Positions 23,801 through 35,800 of a stretch of DNA of 64,000 bases are shown piece by piece (the first letter of the stretch is position 1; every line of letters starts with the position of its first letter). Origin of the DNA: Dryococelus australis (taxonomy: Eukaryota; Arthropoda; Insecta; Phasmatodea; Phasmatidae); contig CM056998.1 in assembly GCA_029891345.1 (NCBI GenBank), forward strand, positions 170,524,332-170,588,331. The letters are read 5' to 3'. The notes under the pieces are model-generated. The model made no database searches. It was not told the origin of the DNA and was given only the letters and a program-made list of their open reading frames with translations. The translations under genes and the position numbers were made by a program.

Positions 23801-26800
23801 ATTGGGAGAAACTGCTTTTCATCCTAAGTTGCAGCCTCATGCAGATTCTTAATTACAGAGATATGTTGAACTATTAATAATATACAGATGGGGCATATCC
23901 TGCACATCTTTAGGTTTATACTAGTCCAGATGTGTATTACCAGATTATCACCAATGTACCAGTAATGAACTGTTACTAATTGTCAACTGCAGTTGTAACA
24001 TTACCTATTTTAAATGAAAATTGTATTTACTTTCCATACTAATATTTTACTCTTGTAAATAGTCTTAACAGTTGCAATTTATTTACATTTTTGTTATTGT
24101 AGACGTTCATTCATTTGAGCCAGTTCAAATGTTTTTTTTACTCCCTTTACTAGGTTTTGGACAAATGGATGCTGACCTTGGACTACTTGTGTCTTTAGCA
24201 CATTGCTTTATATTATGTTTTTTTTAGGCGACTTGGAGACACTCCTACAGTTAATTTTTTCTAGTATATTATATGACCTGATAAAAGGGTTAAACTTTTG
24301 TATTTCCTCTTGTTCACAGTTTTATGCAGCAACCGGGTGAGCCAAATGACAAAGACCTACAATGACATAGAAGCAGTAACTAGGCTTCTAGAAGAGGTGA
24401 ATACTAAGATATATTTTTTTTTTGTAAAGCTGTTTGTTTTTGTCCTCTGTTCCCATACACTTTATTAAGATTAAATAATTAATTCTGTAATTAAATTAAT
24501 AATGTAATCAAATATAGACATTTGAAAACTGAAGTCGTAGAAAATATTGTACCATAGTTACGAAAAAGTTCTATATACTTGAGAATTTTTTTGCAGTTAC
24601 AGACATTAACTTTAAATGCTTTGTGTAGTAAAAATATTTCTTTACAAATGTCTTTACAATCTCTTCAGTTGGGTAGTCTTAATACCAAAGAACTTAAATT
24701 ATCTTTCCCCAGTGTTTGTGTTGTCTTAATTAGCATTAAAATCAAAACTTTTAATGTCATTATTTTAGCAGCGAGTGCAGAAATATGCTTTGCATTAGCA
24801 CATCAAAAAATTTTCCGTAGTTATTAGGGTAAATTTTGAACCATTTTAATTATTTACTCAAATTCACAGATTGCAGTAATTGCTTAGCACAAAAGCAATT
24901 CCACTGGGTTTTCCTTAGTGTAATCCCTGATTTTGGAAAGTGTCGCTTTTCAAAATACTTGTTTTTGATGGACTTTGAGGCTTTCTAAAAGGCCCTTAAA
25001 ATTAGAATGGGGTCTTTTCTCAAGGGATGATACTGCAGCCAGAGCATGATGTGTTACTGTTCCTGTTAACCGAAACTTTGCTGTCTCTTGGCGTTTGCAG
25101 AAAGAGAAGGACTTGGAGTTGACAGCTCGCATTGGCAAGGAGCTGCTTGCGCACAATCAAAAACTCGAAGCAAATGTTGCAGCCTTAGAAGCAGAGCTGA
25201 AGACAGCTAACGAGAAGCTAACACAGCTGAGCCATGAAGTTCTCAAGAAGACTGAGCTTATACAAATTCTCACGAACGATGTGGAAGATTCCAGCTCGGA
25301 GTCAGGTGGGTAATTACAGACAGTTGTGCACAAATACTAAAGTCTTCCTAATGTGCTGTTTGTATCTGTTTTGCTTGTTGCCTGAATAGGTTAGGGCTAG
25401 ATGAAATGGGTTCCATTCTCACCTGATCCAGCAGGGTAATCCTAGTCATAGGGATGATAGATCATATTGGTAAAAAAATTTTCTGTATTAAGTGGCGGAT
25501 GGCATATAGTGACTCAGTCAGGTGCTGATAGGTCTCTACGGGTACCCGGAACTATGCTGTCAGCAGTGTCTCCCACAACTGTTGAAGGGTGCGTGGCGGA
25601 GGAGACAGACAGTGAACACGATGATTAATGTGGTCCCACAGATGTTCAATTGGGTTGAGATTGGGGCTGTTTGGGGGCCAGGGAAAAACTGTGAAGTATT
25701 GATCATGCTCGTCCAGCCATGTGCTGACACTTCTAGCTGTGTGGCGAGGCACATTATCCATTATCGTGCTGGAAGATCCCATTCTCCCGAGGAAAGACAG
25801 TTGTCATGTACGGGTAAATGTGATTGCAGAGGATGGATTCTTATCCATATCGATAAAGATGCCTTCCACATGGATGATGGGACCTAGAGAATACCACGAA
25901 AACATTCCTCAGACCATAACACTGCCCCCACTGCCTTGTGTTGATCCAGCAATTGATGCAGGGTGTCAGTTCTCAAAAGTTTCTTGCCGGATATTTTCAG
26001 ATATTGTAGTTGAACCATCTCTGTTTAGTATAGTGCTCATCAGGAAACGGGAGTCAGGGTAAGGAAGGAATGTTACTGTGTGCAGGGACTCCCACAGCCC
26101 TCCGCTGCATCAACCTGGAGCTCATGCAACGCAGGATTGGCTCACTGGAGGAAGAGAACAAGCATCTGCGCAGTGAGTTCAGCCAGCTGGCCAACGAGAC
26201 AGACGACTGCGAGGAGGCGGAGCGCAAGCTTGTTGAGAGCATCGCTTCACAGCTGGGTGAGTACTGGATCCATCTGTGACTTATGAGGTGTACATTTGAG
26301 AGATTTTGATTGTTGCTTAAGGAGGTCTAGAGCATTGGCAAGGATGAAATGTGAGGATGAAGCAGTGGTGGAATACAAGAGTGGAGTGATGTTTGTTTTC
26401 TCCCTGATTCTAAAACCCGCAAACCTTATCCTACTTCTCCTATCTGGTGTGAAAATGGGTTATTAACGTAAAGGAAATACTAAAACACAAAATGCAATAA
26501 AAGCCGGCTGGGTCTGGGTACTTTCACGTTATGGGATAATTAAGTCTTAGTTCTCTTGGGTTTAACTGTGGTGACAGGAAGAGAGAAAATCCCTAAAGTA
26601 AGTTGAATTTGGAAGGACTCGCAATATGAGGCTTTGTATTTCCTTATAGTTAGGGCCGTCAAAGTCTATGAAACCAGCTTCATGGGCAACGTGGAAGTGG
26701 GGCCTAAACTGAACTGTCTGGTTTGCTATCTGTCTGGCCTTGGTAGAGCGTAGGACGAGTCAGGATATGAGCGGGTATGAAGTTGGGATGATTCAAAGTC

Positions 26801-29800
26801 ATCTTAGTATGCTTATGTCCTTGGGGTGGTAAATGCAAATAGATTGTCTTGCCTGAAGGGGTTCGTACCATGCAAGTCGACTGTGAAGTATTTGCAGAGG
26901 ACTGTGTTCAAGTGGTGACAGGTGGGATCTCTGCGGATACCTCTGCAGGGGGTGTGTCTGAAACCTCTATATTATGCCACTGCCAATCTAGTCCTAACAA
27001 ACTGTACTGCGCAATAGCTAGGTCCAGGGGTTTTACACTTAGTGTGGGCCTAGTATGGTGTCTGGATAAATGAATGTGTTCTTCCTCAATGGGGGTTCAA
27101 AATTAGTATGGGTGCTCTCTGCTGAAGTTAATAATTGTAGTTCTCTTACAGAGGCTCAATGCCATTCTCCTTAGTTTACTTAAAGTGCCTTTAGTGGCGT
27201 AAGGCATTTAGCTGGCAATTAACACGCGTGCCAAATGCCATGAAGCACCTTCAAACTCAGGGTGATACCTGTGTCCCCTAGTCCGGTCTTTGCAAGCTGG
27301 GACCAACCAGGAGTGCGATAGATTTCCGAATCTCTGGGTGAGTGACCCTCAAGAGTTTGATCAGGCTGGAGCACTTAAGATTCTCGTCCGGCCTTATTCA
27401 AGCTGGGAGTCAAACCAGTACCCAGGTTGTCTGCAGCTCTTAAGGGGTACAGAGTTGCTAAGGGGTGTTTTTGGGGTCCACAATCTACTTGGGGACAGAA
27501 CTCTCTATAATCTCTTGATGTGTGTGTATCTGCCATTAAGGCAGTTTCACACGAATAGCAGTTTGACCTTTTCGCGGCTAGGATTTTATAGTGAGAAGTT
27601 AATGCCACTTGAATTGATTTCAAAATACGTTAACACAAAATAGGATGATAACAAAGGGGTTACACTAAAAAAGAAAAACAAGTCTTGCGAATTCAGATTC
27701 TAATACGTAATTTTAATATGTATTACGTGATAGGAAAACAAAATCGTGTAACCCTCCTAATAACAATATAACTATTAACGTTTTGAAATTTATAGTAGGC
27801 AAAGGTGACCTACAGAAAAAGTGACTTAACAATACACAAATATTATCTAATCAGTATTGTTGCTTATCATGGGGTATGTTCAGAATGAACCATAATTGCT
27901 GTCGGTTAATTAATTTAATTGGGGAGGGGGGGTGTCCAGAATTGACATCTACACAACCTGCTACCATGGAAGGTATGGGTTACAGGGGGGTGTTCTTAAA
28001 TACCTTTCTAGAGGTAGTTGGCTTGCTGGAGTGCTTCCTCCAGTAGTCGAACTCGAACTTAGAGCCTATTGGTTTCTCTCTGTTGGTATGACCTCTGGTC
28101 TTTGCAGACTAAGAGGAAGAGAGGTTTTACCAATTACCCATAGGGACTTTAAACTAGACCACTTTACTATAGCTTCCACAACAAAGAAGTTAAAGGATGT
28201 ATTTACACTGTTTGGCCACACATGCCATTCAGTGATATGGCATGCATTCTACAAGGTAGTCCAATAATTCTAGATGTAGCTAGTTTCATTTTACATGAAG
28301 AGCAGTGTGGAGTTGTGAATTGTCCTTACGGAGACCGACAGGCTGTAGTGTGTCTTTGTAATGCATCCCAGACAGGCTCTGTAGAATTAGAGCTAGTGAT
28401 TTGGCTGGCAATTTGCTGCTGTGAATATCTCCACTTTCAAAAAATTTATCTCCAAAGACGTCGAGGATGCATGCATCATCCATGAAGATGAAGTCTGCAG
28501 CAACTACAAATCAGAAAAAATTATGCATGTGTTTGTGCAGTAGATCATTTCAGTGCCTCTTGATATTGATGCTACCACCAGCAAAAATGTGCAGCTCCGT
28601 GTACCCAACTGAACATCCTGCCTGCCCACATCACTACACAATCACACCACTGCCATATGCCACCATGTGTCCTTTCTCATAATGTTCCCGGGAGAGTACA
28701 GACTTCCATATTCTCTCCATACAGTTGTGCAACAGAAATTATTGTGAAAATGCATTAGCACCACTGTGTAGAGAACATTAATCAGTGAAAAACTTCTCTT
28801 AGTCAGGACATAATTTTGTTTGATTTCGCTGTAAACTGGTTCGTCCTTGCACTAGAGTAGGACAAGTTGCAGGATATCTTGACATACAAGTGTCTCTCTC
28901 CTAAGAAACTGAAATGCCAGAGTAGGCTGCAATCTGTGCAGACAACTCTCTTGCAGGCATGCACCAATTTCTTTATGCAGCTAATGCCAGACGTGTTTAC
29001 TTATGGACAACTTTTTAGTGGCCTATGATGTGTCCTCTCTCTCATAACCTGTGCTAAAGATTGGAAATGAATCTCTGTAGGAATGGGTTCATTTGGATTC
29101 AATTATTTTTCTGGTTCTTGGTTTGGTACATTATCTTACAAATCTGTTGTCTATTCTCATTTAATATTAGGAACGTCGGATAACATTTGTAACTTCATTT
29201 TTTGCTATTAAGTTAAGTGGCTTTAGTTTCAAAGAGAAATATTATGCTAAAATACAAAACAAATTAAAATTAATTTTATTAGCACCTAGGAAAGAAACTT
29301 AAATATCATTTTGCACATGTTACAAACTAATAGAAGGTGTTTTAGCACATGATTAACTCAGTAACTCACAGTTTTTCAGTTTTCTACTTGATAATTTAAT
29401 ATGTGGTATTATTTTAAAATAATAATTTTGCTACTTGAATGTAGGCTCTGCCAAAGTGTTAATGTTATTAACATTTGCATACAACACATAACCTCAGAGA
29501 TTAATTATTTACGTTCATGCACGCCAGTGATATGCTGTGAAGTTGCGTGGAATATCATATAAACTTTTTTTCCTCCTGTTCACCACTGTGAGTGCTTAAT
29601 TTCCATTTTGCGCCAGTGTTGTCCTTTTTGTGCATGTTTGCAACTATATTAAACATGTTTACGTAATTATATACTACACTCCCTTAACCTTTGTTGTGTT
29701 CAGTATTTTTCCATTGAAATTATTAGGACGTACAGTGTGACATTATTGTAAACTTTCCAGTAGTGTGAGAGATAACTTTAAAAAATAGTGATAGTTGTGA

Positions 29801-32800
29801 GACATGTTTGTGTGTGTGTATATGTTGTGAATTTTACCTTTCAGCTTTGGTTAAATTCATACCGAAGTGGCTCAAAGCAACTAAATTCAGTAAAAAAGTA
29901 AACGTCAAATCATTTGTTAAAATTCAGTTAAAATTCAGTTAACATTCAGTTAAGTTCCTTGGTGTACAATCATAACAAACATTTTATAACTTCAGAGAAG
30001 ACAAATGGATTTAAAATTATATAATTTCAAAGCCACAGTTTTTTTTAATTGCTGGCATGTCAGTCTTCGGACTCCCCCTCTGGAACATCTTCATTGGTCA
30101 GTGTCATGGCGAGAACAGATGCACCTCAAACTGACACTGGTCTAGGTTTGCTTATCATTGTGCTTGTTCTTAGTCTGTCAGAGGGGATTTCTACTGGTTA
30201 AACTTCTGTGTTTGATAGCATGTTCAGCAGACTGTCAACTTAGTTCTGCCCATGACATCATGACAATATGTTCTGTGTGTGTGTATAAGCATGCTTGTAA
30301 GCCTTGCAGTAACGGAGTGTGTGGTGTTGCAGCGAGTGCAAACATGGAGATGGGCGGGCTGGAGGAAGAGTTGTATCGTTGTAAAGAGGAGAGCAGGCAG
30401 CAACAGGAGCAGATAGCCAGCCTCACCTCCAAGCTCACGGAGGCAGACATCACCATACACAGGGTGAGATTTCCTGCCATGCTCTGCTGTTGCCTACACT
30501 TGGAGGCCTCACTGGTACAGTGAGTGATTCCCACGTGGCTGAGTACTTTTGAAAGTCCTTCTGAATATGCTATCAGACTGTAGTTTGTCTTTGTTACATG
30601 TTAATTCATGAATTGACGAAATAGTGTGCCAAAATTAATAAACGATGAAAGGCAGTTAGACCCTCCTATCAATTCCATCCCCCACTCCCATATGTAATCA
30701 TTTAAACACATTTTGCACAGTAAAAATTTCCATGTGAAACCAGGTCTCCCTCTTTGTATTTTTGTGGTGGTTTAGGAATCATCCTCCATGCTTAACTAAT
30801 TGGATGTTGTTAGTAAGGATAGGTACCATAACTTTTTTTTTTTATAGGTTGTGGTGACAAGGTTTTCATCGCCAACAGATGATGTGCTCAGTATCATGAA
30901 CAATACTAAGTTACAGTCTTTCATGTGAGTGGGGTAAATTTCTAACAGTTATTGAAAAATAGCAAGGCAACAATGTAGCCTTCCACAACAGCTGTTTTGT
31001 CACAGCAGGAAAAGAAGTTTGTAAACAAATGCTTGGGTCTAATGCACACTTGCATTTTCTTCTTTCCTTGCATTTCCTATCGTGACAGCCACTGAAAGAC
31101 TTAACGTTAGCTAACTTCCTTCCAGTAATGTAGGATATTATAGCTAGGTTGGTATTTCAACCTGTTTTATTTTTGTAATTACCAAGTTAAATTTGTTGGG
31201 GTTCAGTTTATTTTATTTTGAGGGGAAAAGGAAATAGTAAGGCATGGGTGGGGGTTAGTCTTTCGAGAGACTGCATTGTTTTGATGTTGTTAAGAGTGCG
31301 TGGCATTTTGAATTGTATATTGTTTTGATGGAGCAGTGGAAAATTTTGCTCATATGGAAATAACACTTAAATTATTCAACTAAGAAAATTTTAACTTTAA
31401 TGAAAAGACAAAATGTGATGCATTGTTCATATTCATACAGATGCAGCAATATATACACACACTTTGACCAAAGTTAACCTTGCACTCAAATTTATGATAT
31501 AGGCAAATAAATATTGTTCACTTACTACAAAAGTGTTGAAAGTGTGGCTTTTTCAGGCCACGTGTATTTCAATAATTATGTTAACAATTTACAAATACCT
31601 ACATTTACAAAACACACACACTTATGTTAGTAAAATTCACAACCTCTTGAACACGTGTTTTTCTTTGGCAATCCTTGCAAGTTTACTTCACTAAAATCAC
31701 ATTTGTTCATAACTAGCATTAAATAATTTATTTGCAGAATCATTCAGTAAAACCAACAGTGCCCAAGTTTCCTGAAACCAACAAACTTGCTTAGAAACAT
31801 CAATTATATTCATGTCGTTCCATTGCGGACATTGAGCAAAGAAAATGACAGAATGAGCTGTTATTCAAAGTGATAAATATGTGCCGATTAAAATTACATT
31901 TCATTCAAGAAAACACAATGCAACGGTACATACAATCAACTGTGCTTGAAGAAAGCAAGTTAATTATTTTTTCAATACCAATTAAATATTCAGACAAGAC
32001 CAACAAGATGGCTTTCACTGGGCTGGAAACTGGAAACATAAACATGGCTGGCCATTGGCTGGAAATGTTTACTGTCCGTACATGTCAACATGCTCTGTCA
32101 TAATAGCTAAACATGTTTTTAAAGTCTAGTCACTAATAGCAAAGAAAATTTAATATTACTTTTAAAACATAATTTAAACCATAAATTTTGTAAGTTGTCG
32201 CGTGTCCTACCTCGAGGGGTAGGTGGTAAAGGTGCTGACCGCCCTCTCTAGTTGGTCTGGTAAGCCTACCGCTGCATGTTGGCAATGTATTGGCCTGGTG
32301 GGTCATGGTGATTTTAGATTCCGTGGGTGGCCACTTAATGGGAGGGTACCATCGTAAAATAGGGATTCAAACCCCAGAGTGGGGCAAAATGAGAGATTTT
32401 CCCGTCCAGGGAGTTCTATCTTCCTCACTACTACGGTTGGCAAGAGACGAGACGCCAGCCATCCCAGTGTGTGAGATGTGAACAGGTTTAATGATCATGT
32501 GGGTGGGCGGTGGATGGTCTGGCTGGCGAGAACAGGGTTATTTGTATGGGCAGAGTAGGCCGACATGTGGGAATGAAATTCATGAGATGATGGTACATGG
32601 CTTGGGCACTACCTTAGGCGAGAGTCGAACCCTGACTGTCTTCCCCGAAGCCAACTTAATTAAGCACGTGTTCAGTTCGTCCTTAGGAGGGTCTACCCTA
32701 GTTGGCATAATGATTGCTACCTAGGGTGAGGGCTCTGGCTGAGTAGGGCCAGTTCCCTCAGTGTCGTATTCCGGCCAACATGCACCTAAATACTTATTTA

Positions 32801-35800
32801 AAGGTGACCAGTGATCTAGGTGGACGAAAGATATCAGCCTAGGTACTGGCTTAGGTTCCGAAAGAGGAGGTTCAATCTTGCTCGTGGCTTCGTTTGTAGG
32901 GTTGGAAGTTAGAGCTGTCTGTAAGGCATGGCGTTCTCTACGTCATCTAAGACACTGAACCCCACCCTTCTTATGATGCATCCTGTCCCCTGACCCTTCC
33001 GCAGATGTACAGTCCTGGGAAGTGACTTGTGCAGTCACACCCAAGGCCCTTATATGTAGATATGCAGTCTGGTATTGGGACATCACTGAAAGTAGGTGCG
33101 GAAACACCGGAAACCCATGAGCAACGGCGTGTCTTGTGCAGACCAAGGCTTTCTGCTACCTCCGGCTCCTGTAGAGTTCGGTGCGCCTCACGGCTTGTCT
33201 CCAGTAGGATTTAGTTATTGCACCTGTCACAAAATTTACTAACACACATGAAAATACTAATTTTACAAACGGCTCACGGAATTAATGTTAAAATGACTGT
33301 AGGCGAACAGTTTAATTTTGGGTAAGTTTTATTACATTACTTAGGAAATGGGGAAAGTCCCGGATAATTTATACAAGATTTATTAACTAGCTAAATAGCA
33401 ATTAAAATGTATTACGTACTGGAACAGGTGAAGGTGAGCCTGAAAAATAATTAATAGAAAGATGCATAAGTTATTCTACGCAATTTACGGCATCTCCCAA
33501 TTTACAGGGATTATCCAGAAGGGTAAATTAAGTCACGACGACCTGCTACCCCAGAGTCGTGGAAGTTTACTGGGGTGCAGGACGTTGGGTTACCTCTGGA
33601 GGTGACCTGCCTTGCAGTTGGCTGGTGCAGTTGTGGACAAGCCTTCTTTAAGATGCAGGGATGGTGCATTCATTGCAGTCTGCAGAGGTGGTTTGAAGCC
33701 ATGTCGCAGGCTTTTGGAGGTCGAGCCGTGTCGCAGGCTAAGGAGAGGAGAGAGAGAGAGAGGTCTTCCGCTGACCAGGGAGTACTCACTGACCGACGCT
33801 GCCAGTGAGCTCGGCTTCTCTGCCAGGGCGTGATCTTGGACTTCCTTGTGTACTGAAAAATCCATTGATTAGTGATCTTTCGGGGGTGTGGGGTAGAGTA
33901 GCCTTTCAGCGGAAGGGTAGGTTTATCAGGGTTGCGGCACCACCGCTCATTTCTTACCTCCCCGCGTGGAGGCGACGACAAATTAAAACACCTCTTTCTG
34001 AGGCTGGCTGGATGTGGCATCACAGTGTTGCAGGGGTGCTGCCATCTCATGTGTTCGCTGGGGGGGGTTTACCACATTGGGATACAAATTTTAGATAGTG
34101 GTTCTTATTCGCATCTGCTCTGGTTAAAAAACTGGGGACCTTAAATGTAAGGACTAATTTAAAGTTGGCGGTGATATTATGGGTAGCTTGGGTTTCAATT
34201 ACAGAGGAGGACTTCAACCAACGTGAAGCCAGTATCGCGAAGGACATTTAAAATGTCAGATATAGAAGGGATTAATAACGTTTTAGTGCCTTACTGTTTT
34301 ACAGTGTGGGCCTAGTGGGTTTCCTCACAGGAACAGTGTCTGGTGTCTCAAGTACCACTCTCCGTAGTGATACGACCTTTGGAATGCCAGGCTGTCGCAT
34401 GCTTTTCCTTGCTGGCTGGCTGCTGTGGGTGGTGGCTGAACAGCGGCCGGTGTTGGTTTCAGCGGAGTGGCGCTGTGGAAGTTGGGATGTGGTCCAAAGG
34501 TGATGGGAGGTATGTCTTGAGGGGGATATTTTAACCACTGTCTATACAAATGTAATAAGGTGTGTGTTTTTTTATGGCTAGATGAATTGGGTCTGGTTCA
34601 AATGATAACTGGGTTGAAGGCTCGAATAAACAAGGAGTGTTTTCGGATGCTAAAGAGGCTTGTCCGACTAGTTTTTCAACACTACTATTGTTTAGGCAGG
34701 ACGCCTGTACGAAGTGTGGGTCTGGTAGGTTTGCGTACTTGTTACCTGCGGGCAGGGAGGCAGCAGCACCCTCCTCCTCTCTGGCTGGCTCGCTGGGGTG
34801 GTCTGCCGCTGCCGACTCTGATTGCGGCGGGGTAGTGCTCAAGCTGCTTGTAGACATCTGGAGTACTTGTGGGGGTATGGCTGTGTAAGAATCAGGTTAA
34901 AGGGTGGGATCCAGTACCAGGACTGCAGTGTCATAATGTAGTACCAATAAGTGTTCTAGGGGAGTGCAATTAGACAAACGAGTTTACTGTGTGAACAAAG
35001 ATTTCTCTATTATCTCTCGAGCTGGTAATCTAATGAGGTCGGTTTCCAATTCTTTCAAAATCTGCTTTAGCTTGAACTTTTTGCCGCCTTTTTTTTGTAA
35101 GGCATAAGGCAGAATAAAAAAACTTGCCACGCCAACCTGTAAAAAAAAGATTGCTTATGTGCGAGAGCTCTTGATGTTAACGTAGCACTAATTTTCTTTT
35201 TACGGGCCCTACATGAGCACAAACCCCTACTAAGAATAATTCAACTTTTATCACACTGATCACGTGGCACTGGCGAGGGCAACTATCTACACTGACTAAG
35301 CAGATTGGTGCACTGTGCCATCTTCTCTGCTCGGGGCGATGGCCAGCTCAGGGGTCCTGATGGGTAGTGTGGCTCCGTCTACTAAGGCGAAGCTGGTTTA
35401 ATTAGTGTGCGCTATCTACCAGCGCAGAATCCATCATGTGTCAGTTGTATAAACAATAAGCACACATATCTGCATAACACATTTTCTTCACAAAAATTTT
35501 ATAGTTTTACTTAGACAATGCTTGAATAAAGTGACTGTCGGTTGCAGTGTTTGTTTTATGCAAGGCAAAAGGATAAAACATGGTTAGAGAAATATATCCG
35601 AAGCAGGACTTTCAAAAGTGCTCAACAGAACAGCCTGTAATTGCATGGATGAGCTTTTGAGACAGTTAATGCAAGGTACGCAATGCTGTGGTGAGCAGCC
35701 AGCACATTGGCAGTGTTAAAGGGAAGATGTTACATGTCTGAATGTGTGTGCGACAGCTGACGCTGGAGAATGAGCAGCTGACGAGCCTTCTGGGGGTGAC

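Larger units (their letters stand above)
17842..24319 (+). other. milton intron 1 (6.5 kb)
   Basis: No coding exon recognised. It holds a MITE left terminus (18912), one near-complete MITE (20145-20392) and two GC-richer islands that could be alternative promoters: 18600-18900, with a GGCCATTTT element (reverse complement AAAATGGCC, YY1-like) and a nearby ATGGCGG, and 23095-23320, with a GGCCGGCC-type palindrome cluster near 23265-23310. Near 19310-19800 is a stretch starting TGTTACGTGAATGCC that resembles an LTR start but has no partner here. C-rich runs sit near 22232-22253. The remainder is AT-rich single-copy-looking DNA. Before exon 2 there is a reasonable pyrimidine tract and CACAG acceptor. 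Confidence 0.5.
26257..30332 (+). other. milton intron 4 (4.1 kb)
   Basis: Contains two old repeat fragments (26490-27090 and 27160-27480), a second antisense Tc1/mariner relic (28286-28640) and otherwise AT-rich sequence. The acceptor is GTGGTGTTGCAG. Confidence 0.75.
30464..35756 (+). other. milton intron 5 (5.3 kb)
   Basis: 30464-32200 is AT-rich with no recognised gene. 32205-34140 is a large dispersed repeat, 34270-34890 an unassigned repeat-like segment with a minus-strand frame, 34890-35510 shows nothing recognisable, and 35515-35638 is a MITE right end. Confidence 0.7.

Noticed and set aside
25522-25887. 121-codon + frame in intron 3 as an exon
   Set aside because: It is the opposite strand of the Tc1 transposase relic.
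32620-32632. A true tRNA gene suggested by the B-box sequence
   Set aside because: There is no cloverleaf, and no A box at the required distance; the motif recurs in diverged dispersed repeats.
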